A stretch of DNA of 64,000 nt from Primula veris (taxonomy: Eukaryota > Streptophyta > Magnoliopsida > Ericales > Primulaceae), in the NCBI GenBank assembly GCA_963682055.1, contig OY821741.1, positions 27,970,711 to 28,034,710 on the forward strand. Direction: 5' to 3'. Below the pieces are notes generated by a model. The model was given only the letters and a program-made list of their open reading frames with translations. It was not told the origin of the DNA and made no database searches. Positions 11,131 to 20,447 of the stretch are shown piece after piece (the stretch's first letter is position 1; every line of letters starts with the position of its first letter). The position numbers were made by a program, and so were the translations under genes.

Positions 11131-12179
11131 GCTTATCTGGATTATATGTTCCATTTGGATTATTAATTTTCCATTTGGACCATACTTTTGGATTATGGTT
11201 TGCCTGTTTACAAAATTTCTCGAAATAATTTAAAGTGTTTTGAGCAAATTCCTTTGACAAATGTGACCAAACTTTAAATTATGAAATTTTAGGCAATACT
11301 TGTGGGGTAGTTGGGTTTTTTTGGAAATAGTGGGTAACAGTGTACCACATAATTTCACCAACTATTTGCCTAAAAGAGTACTCAGTGACAACGATTCTGG
11401 ACCTGTCGTTCCAAATCAAAATCTTTGGTAAAACCAAACTGATTTGTCAAATATGAGGTCTTATACTCATGTAGGTCCTGCCGTACCTTGTTGAGTTATA
11501 AAATATTCGAGAAAACCAGTGTTATCTAGTAATAGCTCATGAAAGAATTAAAATTTCTTTACATAGCCTCCATTCAATACGACAAAAAAAAAACGTATTT
11601 TAGAGGAGTTGAAATGTCTTTCAAGTGGTTGCTACCACATTCTTTAAAGCATTTAAAGTTACCTTATCATTTCGCCTGTCGTCGAAATGATAAATTATTT
11701 AGATGCTAAGACATGATTGTCTATACTATCATTCGTCTGTCGTCGATTGATAAGAGCATTTCGATATTGTGGCATTGACCGGATGAGATATTTCCGGGTC
11801 AAAAGACGATGGTTGATTTATAATCGCATCGCATTTGGATTCTCTTTGAGGATATATTTCGTGATTAATCCAAAATTAATGCCACTAATGCTCATTTTGA
11901 AAGACTAGTATGTGTAAAGATCACGAAAAGAACTCGTAGAATTCTTGTAAAGAATTGAAGGAGTTATTGTGGACTTATTCAACCATAAGACGGACCATAA
12001 ATATAAATGGTTATAGTTGATGCATCGACAATAGGTCACATGATTATTGTTGTCCACAGAAATGCAGCATTTCCCAAACCTTTAGCCCTATCATTAAGTT
12101 GATGGCTCATGATCCGGATTATCCTGAAAAGTCTAGTTGACTTGATAATTCCGAAGAGTAAGAATCGAAATTTCGATTT

Positions 12180-12680
12180 GAATTACTTGAGTTTGGAAAT
12201 TGCGATTATGTTCAGACCCAAATGGACTCACGGAAAGTTTGATAATGCGACTGCAAATGGTTGCACGCACTTCTTGGTCTTGCACACCAAGATTTATATT
12301 TCCGTGCGGGGTCATGCTATTTTGCTGCATTGGTCCGTCATGAGGCCCATAGACACTCAAACACCATATGCGTACTAGCTGGTTACTGGTTATGAGCCAG
12401 AAGTCTCATATTAACGCGTGTTTAGAGTGATTAATTAATATTTTGATTGAGCCGCTATAGCGTTCAAAATATGGACCTCTGAAGGGGATATAAGTCGATT
12501 ATGAATCTCCTTCCTATCATTTGATAGAGTAACTTTGGCAAGCGATCTCTTTACCGCATGATATGCGAAAGTGACATCGTTAAGGCTGTTCTCCCCGTCG
12601 TTAGGGGGAGATTTGCATGTTATCATTGATAAGGAACGACGTGAAATAACGTGGCATAACCCACTCAGTCTTAGCTTGAT
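12180..12680 (+). pseudogene. Copia integrase C-terminal region remnant
   Basis: Fragments across frames read as the integrase end of Copia Pol. A diverged TQNGLAESFIK-like part sits near 12210-12250, followed by HTKIYISVRGHAILLH and a stretch resembling ATGYEPxVSHxRVFG near 12385-12425. Downstream pieces around 12640-12680 (EITWHNPLSLSL) align with the linker before reverse transcriptase, as in the better preserved minus-strand relative at 45165-45383. Multiple frameshifts are present. Confidence 0.55.
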
Positions 12681-12699
12681 CCCCAAAACTGCACTTAGT

Positions 12700-13000
12700 G
12701 ATAAGTAAGTGCATAGACTCCCTCAAGTCTAACTAAATGCCAGACGCATTTAATGACTTTATGAGATGTCACAAGATCATTTATACCTGCTGCAAAATGC
12801 TTGCAAGGATAGACGTCCCTGTCGGACGCCGGGTTCCTATCGTAACACGTTGTTTTGGCCGAACCCACCAAGCAAAGGACGCTGCCGTCGGCCGTCAGTC
12901 TGTCGTCCTTCCCAGGATACGAGGAAGTTGACCGGTTTCTTAATTCGTTCAACCCCAGTGGTGGTGAACTGAAACTCGTTTGTCGCACGAGATTATAAAG
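12700..13000 (+). pseudogene. Copia integrase-RT linker remnant
   Basis: Frames here give DAFNDFM and ARIDVPVGRRVPIV. They correspond to the LPDAFNDTKKVTKSHIP and NAPARIDVPVG stretch of related Copia polyproteins, between integrase and reverse transcriptase. The frame is interrupted within 100 bp. Confidence 0.5.
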
Positions 13001-13539
13001 GATCTAGGAGATGTGTGATTCCTCCTCATCCTACGAATCTCGAAATATCGGTCGATCATGATATCTTAGATGATATTGAAGCGAAACGAGACTGTCATTG
13101 ATTACTTGTTCATATATTCGGTGACGACTGATAATATGAGCAAATTATGACAGGGAACCATGTACTGTTGCCTGAAGTCAACGTAGAATAGACTAGACTA
13201 ATGGAAACTTGCAATCCAAGTAGACTCCTTAGCGAAAGTGTGTTCGGACCTGTAGCTCCAACACCACCAATGTTAAACGAGTTCGTTTATTTGGTTATTC
13301 GTAAGGAAAAGTGATGAGAATAATGAGATTGTAGAATGCTCGCCTAGTAGCGCAAGGCTTCTCTCACACCTTGGAATTGATTACGAGATGGTCGATTTCC
13401 TCGTAATTGACGTTATAACGGTCCCCTACTTTATCAGTTTAGTAGTTTCCGAAAACTGATTATGCAGCATATGATTGTGGTCACTGTTTTATCTCTATGG
13501 GGATTTAGACAAAGAGATATAGATGAAGGTCCCTGTGTG

Positions 13540-13800
13540 ACTTCATAATGCTTGAATCAAGTAGTTCCTGACCACAGAACACGATCTCAATTGACTGAGA
13601 CGTTCACTATATGGATTAATATAATCCGAGCGGATGTGGTATACCGCCTAAGTGAGTACTTGATTAGCTTGGGATACTTGAAAATTATTATGCCCTTGCG
13701 TGTTTTATTACGCGATCCATTTTTGGATTTGCCTTCGAGATGAAGGATCTTGGGAAGACACGGTAGTGACTCGGCCTGATGATCGAGTCCCGTAAAGATT
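13540..13800 (+). pseudogene. Copia reverse transcriptase remnant
   Basis: A frame around 13640-13680 reads YRLSEYLISLGYLK, and 13733-13760 reads FEMKDLGK in another frame. These match the finger/palm segment QSGRMWYNRLSEYLLKEGY and the EMKDLGKTKFCLGL box of Copia reverse transcriptase. The same boxes are visible in the minus-strand element at 43438-43734. The catalytic YVDD box between them is no longer recognisable. Confidence 0.55.
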
Positions 13801-14049
13801 GAATCTAAGTACATGATTCAGACTACACCCAGAAGGTGTTATGACGTTCTAGTCATCATGACGCTAAGTCGTCAGATTCTCCCATGATCGTTCGATCACT
13901 AGACATTGATATAGACCCAGTCCGTCCCTGATGAGACGATGAAGAGATATTGAACCATCATGTTCGTATCTAAGTACAATAAGAGCATCATTGTACTTGG
14001 TCTAATGTACTAGGACGAACATCTTGTATGTTGTGAATGGTATAGCTCG

Positions 14050-14500
14050 ACACAACATTGCGCTAACACGCTGCCATCGAAATGGCATAAAAGATATTTT
14101 CCCATTACCTTTGGATGAGGGCTTGTCTTATCCCATTTTGCGTCATCGAGTGTACCTACTCCCTTCGGTACTCGAATTAACGCAACCCTTTTTCGGTTAT
14201 ACCGATGCTGGTTACTTATCAGACCCGCATAAGGGATATTCCTAACATGTTATGTCTTTGCCATTAGGAATAAGGCGATATCTTGGAGGTCTTGGAATGA
14301 CTCCAAACAAATCACTCTGATCTATTCGTGCTCTTTGAGACGACTAGAGAGTGTATATGGCTCCGAGCTAGTATTAGCCATATTTGAATTACATATGTTC
14401 TGTCTCACAATCCAGATAAAACACTTGTCATAGAAGACAACTTATTGTTATCGATTAAGAGAGACATGACTACATTATGCTATTTAGCATTTATCGTCAA
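14050..14500 (+). pseudogene. Copia RNase H remnant
   Basis: One frame contains RCHRNGIKDIF and then GYTDAGYLSDPHKGYS. These are the RHWNGIKHIFRYL and GYADAGYLSDPHK segments that begin Copia RNase H. Weaker similarity continues to about 14500. The rest of the domain is lost, and the sequence passes into the hairpin array. Confidence 0.65.
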
Positions 14501-14525
14501 AATAAATCTTCACATATGAAGTTTA

Positions 14526-14902
14526 AGAGCATCCTGTCGAATGCTCGTTTTATTCCACGTTATATTTTCTTGCATACATTCGTGTGCAAGTAAATAAGGC
14601 ATCCAGTCGAATGCTCGTTCTCTTTCTTGGAATATGAAATCTTTGCACCCAGTCGTGTGCAAGTGAGGGGGAGCATCCAGGTGAATGTTTATTGCACTAA
14701 TTACTACTTAGTCGAAATCCTCGCACCCTGTCGTGTGCAAGTGAGGGGGAGCATCCAGTCGCATGCTCGTGTACTCTTTTTTGTCCTTAGACCAAGGTTT
14801 TTTCCCACTGGGTTTTCCTTGGCAATGTTTTTAGCGAGACACGTTCCCATTATATCTCACTTAAGATTGCCAAAATTAGGGGGAGTATCCTGTTGTATAC
14901 TT
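14526..14902 (+). repeat. Hairpin array with purine tracts near the 3' end of the Copia element
   Basis: GAGCAT-loop-ATGCTC and TTGCAC-loop-GTGCAA units alternate, with loop CC[A/T]GTCG[A/T/C]. A final unit has stem AGTAT/ATACT at 14884-14901. One unit (14671-14690) keeps pairing through G-T wobbles. Three of the units are preceded by GAGGGGGAG- or TAGGGGGAG-type purine tracts resembling the true polypurine tract at 15159-15171. A long frame crossing 14627-15103 is incidental. Confidence 0.75.
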
Positions 14903-15171
14903 CTTACCAGTGTGCACTCTTTTTCCTTCGATCAGAGATTTTCCCATTGGGTTTGCTCTGGCAAGGTTTTGATGAGGCACACTGTTTTGTGGTTAGTTAC
15001 TTACATGATATTTCGGCCTATATCATTCGGCTACACAGTTTCTCCTAGGTTCCGGTTTTGTCCCACACTGGGTTTTCCGTCCCTAAGGTTTTTATGTGTT
15101 TAGCACTGCGAATGAACTCGACTCAGATCGACTGCATGAAGACGAAGAATTCAAGACGTCCAAAGGGGGAG

Positions 15172-15374
15172 TGTTGTAGGTTATTATTGGACTATTGAGC
15201 CTTACTCATAGTAGGACTAAGTTGGGCTTTCTAGCTTGTATAACCCTAACCTCTAGTATATAAAGAAGGTTAGGGTCCACTTGTATTGATACATTCTGAT
15301 GAATAAAGACCTACTGCTCCCTCTCTCTATGTCTCCTATATAATATATATACTGAGCTAATAAGACTCACAACA
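15172..15374 (+). repeat. 3' LTR (203 bp)
   Basis: It is collinear with 8629-8831 over its whole length, with about eight substitutions. Four of these are T-to-C in the stretch after the AATAAA signal. It is preceded by the polypurine tract CCAAAGGGGGAG. Confidence 0.9.
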
Positions 15375-15946
15375 CTTACATTATTTTTTTTTATTTGTTT
15401 ATTATCTTTTAATAATCATGTCACGCCCCAAAATCCGTAAAACGGATATCTAAGGAGTGACCTTTTTAAACAAAGGAAAAGAAAAACCTGTTGGTACAAA
15501 ATTTAACTTTTAAAGAAAATCAATTTGCGAGTTAATGGAACAATTAAACAACTAAATAGAAATATTTGCCAAACACGGCTACAAGACAAAATGGTTTAAC
15601 AGATTTATAGAAAAAAAATACCAACAAATAATTTGCCCGTAGGCTACAATCTCAAAAATGGTCTAACTAAAATAATGCAACTAAAAGAATCCCCAAGACC
15701 ATGCGATACATCGCTAATGCTCCTATCCAAACGTCTCAACCTAATTTGTACCTGAAAGACAAAACTGTAACGGTGAGTCACACGCACATACATAGACGGG
15801 ACGGCACCACAAAATACCGTCACTTCATCCCATAAATGCAAGAACTCACAAACAACAACTACGATAATCAACGTATAAAAAGAAATATAATAACATTGTA
15901 CAATGAAATAAATTAAATAACTTCAACACACATCTATACCAAACAT

Positions 15947-16310
15947 GGACCTCTCACGCCACCTACCCCAGTCCGTAAGGTAGGTCATTCCCTATACACC
16001 TCGGCCGTTTATTGTCCCCGGTATAGTAAGAGACATAGACCATTGCTAACATAAAAATAGATTTAAAGTGCGCACTTGGACCTCTCACGCCACTCGTTCC
16101 AGTCCTTAAGACGAGTCATTCCCTATCCATCGGCCGTCTTATGTCCCCGGTATAGGAAGAGACATAGACCATTGCTAACAATAAAATAAATATAGTGCAC
16201 ACTAGGACCTCTCACGCCACTCGCCCCAGTCCGTAAGACGAGTCATTCCCTATCCCCTAGGCCGTCTATTGTCCCCGGTATAGGAAGAGACATAGACCAT
16301 TGCCACTAAT
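15947..16310. repeat. About 128-bp tandem repeat, three units, in the solo LTR
   Basis: Units start with GGACCTCTCACGCCAC at 15947, 16078 and 16205. Each contains a CCAGTCC..AAG block, a CGGCCGT block and GAGACATAGACCATTGC. Spacing is 131 and 127 bp. Confidence 0.9.
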
Positions 16311-16430
16311 TTAAATCACAAGGCCTCAATTATCACATTCTCATACGTCACTTTAACGTAATTCAACATAACACATAAGCATAGGTACTAGATTTACAAC
16401 TAGCCAAACAAGTCCAACAACATAAGTCTC

Positions 16431-16570
16431 ATTCAGTCATTTTAACAAACACCTTGATGCATAAACTACAATTCATCTTTCAGGCATTTTAACAAACACC
16501 TTGTATGAATAAACTACAACTCTCATTCAGGCATTTTAACAAACACCTTGTATGCATAAACTACAACTCA
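16431..16570. repeat. About 47-bp tandem repeat, three units, in the solo LTR
   Basis: CATTTTAACAAACACCTTG followed by ATAAACTACAA repeats three times with near identity. Confidence 0.85.
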
Positions 16571-17298
16571 TCTTTATTCAAAAATAATTTATCCAATTTC
16601 ATCAACAACTATAATATCACATAATCAACACATGAAAACACGCAAAGCCATCCATATTCTCATTAATTCAAAATTAATATATCTAAATTCTCAACTTCTC
16701 TAATTCAAATAAGTGAATTAAAAGTGCAACAAATAAAACCCAATTAACGATTTAAGAACATAATTAAGATAAAAGGCAAAAACCCCCAATTCAAAATAAA
16801 CGCAAGAGCTAATCCTAACATACACCATCGTCTAGTCGCAATGGATAACTTCCGTTACCTTAGAGCGTAGAGGAGATGCTTCTGGTAAGAACCCACTAAT
16901 GGTGGTTTCCTCTTCTTCTTCTTCTTAGGGTTTGAAATCTCTATTTTCTCTCTTATTTTAGGTTTTATGTTTTAAAAAGTGGCTGAAAAGAGGTTTAGTA
17001 AACTGTTTTGAGAAAGTTTGGGGAAGCGAACTATTTAGTCACCAAAGTTCTAAAAGTTAACTCTTAATCAAAATTATTATTTTACTGCTCAAAAATAACC
17101 AATTTTTAGAAACAAAGCCATTGGGTCTTTTTTATTTATAAAATTAGTAACTGGTTTTAAAAATAAAGTTTTTCGAAAGAGTTTCGGTTTTTGGCTAAAA
17201 ATTAGTCGAGTGACCGGTTTTTGGTAAAATTTGTATAAAACATTTTTGGATAAATTAAATCATAAATAAAACCATTTATAAATATACGGGATGTTACA

Positions 17299-17680
17299 AA
17301 TCATAACAATATTACAACCACAAAAATTTGAACCTCATGATAGTTTATTATTATTATACTCCATTCGTTCCTAAACAAATATCACCTACGAAAATACATG
17401 CAACTTTGACCATCAAAATTTTCATATCAAAATTATCGAAATGAAAGAAAATGAAAATTTCATCATAAAGTACGTGATTAATTTTTGAAATAATTTTTTT
17501 ACAAGAATGTAATATATCATCTGCGTTGTTACGAAACTTAGGTTAATTATTTATTCATGTCAAATTTTTATGTACCTACCTAGAAATATGTTTTGATGAA
17601 GCGCGGATGCTCTTGTTACAGCACTTTGTGGGGACAAAGGGAGTATTATGGAACCAAATTGATAATAACCCATATTTGGA
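17299..17680 (+). repeat. Dispersed repeat, copy B, right part
   Basis: It continues copy B after the solo LTR and matches 5722-6206 of copy A. The embedded Stowaway-like sequence (17358-17510) has a changed left terminus and lacks its right half. The end of the similarity falls at about ACCCATATT (17674), beyond which single-copy gene sequence begins. Confidence 0.75.
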
Positions 17681-17765
17681 GATTTTTTAATTGAAAAATA
17701 TTTTTTGAATATAAAAAGTCCATCGTAGTTAACAAAGCTGGTCGTAGAATCTCATCAACAACAAG

Positions 17766-20438
17766 GTATTCTGTTTATTTCCCTCTAATGTTTACATGCT
17801 CTTCATTTATATTATTATTATTTTTAAAAATATTTTAGAGACCTGATCAGTTAGGAATGATGTTTGTTTATAACTTATACGTTATATATCTTGAATTGTT
17901 AAATGGGTTTTTTCTAGAATTGAAAAACATGAAGAAAATCATTGTGTAGGCGAGAAAATAAAATATGTAGTAAAGAATATGATTACCACAGATATGAAAA
18001 TTGTATTGAATAGTTTTTCTAAATTTACAAAATGGCAGAAACTACATTTATTAGTCTAATAGGAGTAGTAGTATGAATTAGGCCATTTTAACTCTTTAGA
18101 GAATATTCTAAATTTTGATACTCCAATTTTTTTTTATAGAAATAAGGTCATTTTGAGAATTTTTATTTATTTAAAATGGCTTTAGAGGCCTGATCAGTTA
18201 GGAATGATGTTCGCTTATAAGTTATATATTTAGAATTAATAAACATAAAGAAAATGGCAGAAACTACAACCCGAGATATAAAATATTTAATAAGAATATG
18301 ATTAGCACAGATGAAATTGTATTAAATTGTTTTTCTAAATTTATAAAATGGCAGAAACTATATACAACCCATAGAATATATGTTTTCTGGAAATGTGATT
18401 CATATTATCGGCTGGTTTTGTTGCATTTTTTTAACATTTAATTTCGTTAATTTTCAGTGGTGAGTTCTTATCACTATTATAATTGCTTTCAGATTAAATA
18501 TTAAGATTTACTATCTAGTCTATTAGTAGTAGTAGTATAAATTAGGTCATTTTAACTCTTTTAAGAATAAATGTTCCTGGAAATGTGATTCCTACAATCG
18601 GCTCGTTTTGTTGCATTTTTGTTAACATTTTTTCTTTAGTTTATTCTGGTGGAGGGTGGAAAAGGGTTTAATTTTCAGAAGAAATGTTAAGATTTATTAT
18701 TTATTCTATTAGGAGTAGTAGTATATATTAAAGAATTTAGCTGTTTTGAAAAAATCAAAATTTTGATACTTAAAAACAATAAGATATATTGTTAGCTTCT
18801 TCTTGTGGAGGGTGAAAACGGGTTTAATTTTTCAGAAGAAATGTTAAGATTCGTTATTTGTTCTATTAGGATTAGTAGTAAAAATTAGGCGAATTTAACT
18901 GTTTTGAGAATATTCTGAATTTTGATACTTACAATAAGATTTATTGTTAGCTGCTTCTAGTGGAGGGTGAAAAAGGGTTTAATTTTCAGAAGAAATGTTA
19001 AGATTTGTTATTTATTCTATTACGAGTAGTAGTATTAACTGTTTTGAGAATATTCTGAATTTTGATACTTTAAAACAATAATCTAGAATGATGTTCGTTA
19101 GGAATGATGTTCGGTTATAAGTTATTTCAAGAATTGATAAGCATAAAGAAATTTATTCTGTACCCGAGAAAATAAAATATGTAATAATGAATATGATTAG
19201 CACAGATGAAGATGGTATTGAGGTGTTTTTCTAAATTTACAAAATGGCAGAAACTATATACAACCCTTAGAATATTTGTTCCTGGAAATGTGATTCATAC
19301 AATCGGCTCGTTTTGTTGCGTTTTTTTAAACATTTTACTTTTGTTAGCTTCTTTTGGTGGAGGGTGAAAAAGGGTTTGATTTTCGGAAGAGATATAAAAA
19401 TTTGTTATTTATTCTATTAGGAGTAGTGGTATGAATTAATAGAACTGTTTTGAGAAAATTCTGAATTATGATACTTTAGAACAATAAGATTTATTGTTAG
19501 CTTCTACTGATGGAGGGTGAAAAAGGGTTTAATTTTCAGAAGAAATAATAATTCTTGTTTTTTATTCTATTTTGAGTAGTAATATAAATTGGATGAATTT
19601 AACTGTTTTGAGAAATTCTGAATTTTGATACTTTAAAAAAATACTAAGATGTATTGTTAGTTTCTTCTGGTGGAGGGTGAAAAAGGGTTTAATTTTCAGG
19701 AGAAATATTGATTTGTTATTTATTCTGTTAGGAGTTGGTAGTATAAACTATATAAATTAGACGAATTTAACTGTATTGAGAAATTCTGAATTTTGATACT
19801 TTAAAACAATACTAAGATGTATTGTTAGCTTCTTCTGGTGGAGGGTGAAAAAGGGTTTAATTTTCAGAAGAAATATTAAGATTTGTTATTTATTCTGTTA
19901 GGAGTAGTAGTATAAATTAGACAAATTTAACTGTTTTGAGAAATTCTGAATTTTGATACTTTAAAACAATACTAAGATATATTGTTAGCTTCTTCTGGTG
20001 GATGGTGAAAAAGGGTGCAATTTTCCAGAAGAAATGTTAAGATTTGTTATTTATACTATTAGGAGTAATAGTTTAAATTAGACGAATGTAACTGTTTTGG
20101 GAAAATCCTGAATTTTGGTACTTTAAAACAATAATTTAACCATATTGGCTTTTGAACTGTAAATAATTGTATATAATTCAGGTTCTGTTTAACAAACTTA
20201 TATACTTAAGAGTACACTGCGAAGCAGGACACTTTTTTGTGTTTGCCAAACGGGCCCTTGATTATATTGGGAATTCATTTTTGAGTTTTTTTAAAACCTT
20301 TAGTTGAGCAAAACTAGGATCTTCCAATTATGGTTGAAGGATAAAGTTTCTTTTAATTGAAATTAGCTGATAAAGTCGCTGTTTATACTACTACCGCATT
20401 TTTTTTTTGCTAATTTAGCATGTTATTGTTTTGACTAG
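17766..20438 (+). other. Probable 5'-UTR intron of the phosphoglycerate mutase gene
   Basis: ATCAACAACAAG/GTATTC at 17765-17766 looks like a splice donor. TTGTTTTGACTAG at 20438 looks like the matching acceptor, nine bases before the ATG at 20448. A long intron in the leader is common in plant housekeeping genes. There is no direct proof. The alternative is that all of this is promoter. Confidence 0.45.
17850..20125. repeat. Diverged minisatellite, about 160-bp unit, eight or more copies
   Basis: A unit containing TTCTGGTGGAGGGTGAAAAA, then TTTAATTTTCAGAAGAAAT, a TTAGGAGTAGTAGTATA block and TGAATTTTGATACTTTAAAA recurs. The GGAGGGTG marks are near 18648, 18804, 18957, 19356, 19509, 19669, 19836 and 19997. 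A second unit (GAATGATGTTCG ... AAAATGGCAGAAACTA ... AATCGGCTCGTTTTGTTGC) occurs about three times at 17850-18070, 18190-18440 and 19080-19330. The array is therefore a higher-order mixture. Copies in the right half are closest to each other. Confidence 0.85.
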
Positions 20439-20447
20439 ATCACTGAG

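Larger units (their letters stand above)
10134..14902 (+). repeat. Series of stem-loops with a shared 8-nt loop
   Basis: About twenty short inverted repeats share a loop of the form CC[T/A]G[T/A][C/T]G[A/T], but each has its own self-complementary stem. Clear cases: 10134-10151 (loop CCCGTCGT), 10189-10212 (8-bp perfect stem), 10241-10264 (8-bp perfect stem, loop CCAGTCGT), 10382-10397, 10800-10817 (loop CCTGATGA), 11393-11417 (one bulge), 11465-11496 (loop CCTGCCGT), 11664-11693 (11-bp perfect stem), 11727-11752, 13240-13264 (one bulge), 13523-13546, 13768-13789, 13923-13938. Eight more are packed into 14527-14902. Other strong hairpins with unrelated loops also lie here, for example the 16-bp palindrome near 12166. 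Confidence 0.7.
8629..15374 (+). mobile_element. Short-LTR Copia retrotransposon, full length, decayed
   Basis: Two 203-bp LTRs (8629-8831 and 15172-15374) with TGTTG...CAACA ends bound 6.3 kb of interior. The target duplication is CCTAC at 8624-8628 and CTTAC at 15375-15379, one base changed. The LTRs differ at about eight of 203 positions, so the insertion is not recent. The interior holds a 1.3-kb leader without long frames, then gag-, integrase-, reverse-transcriptase- and RNase-H-like stretches in Copia order, all broken by stops and frameshifts. A polypurine tract (CCAAAGGGGGAG) sits directly before the 3' LTR. The element could not encode its own mobility. It was inserted into dispersed repeat copy B. 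Confidence 0.9.
15419..17298 (+). mobile_element. Solo LTR, 1880 bp, probably Ty3/gypsy
   Basis: The block starts TGTCACGCCCCAAAATCC and ends GGGATGTTACA, giving TG...CA ends. It is flanked by a perfect AATCA duplication (15414-15418 and 17299-17303). Copy A of the host repeat shows the uninterrupted site. It has no coding sequence, and no second LTR or interior is present, so it is a solo LTR left by LTR-LTR recombination. The TGTCACGCCCC-type start and large size are common in plant Ty3/gypsy LTRs, but the superfamily is inferred from that alone. Confidence 0.85.

Noticed and set aside
12780..12840. Hairpin with loop CCTGTCG near 12817
   Set aside because: The bases fit ordinary coding for RIDVPVG in Copia pol, so the small stem is likely chance. 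It was not counted among the shared-loop hairpins.
13768..13938. CCTGATGA words, reminiscent of the hammerhead ribozyme CUGAUGA core
   Set aside because: In hammerheads CUGAUGA is followed by stem II and GAAA. Here the word is itself the hairpin loop, with complementary arms directly on both sides, and no GAAA core or third stem was found.
14627..15103. 158-codon frame
   Set aside because: It runs through the hairpin array and noncoding 3' part of the Copia element. The residues are a translation of the repeated stems.
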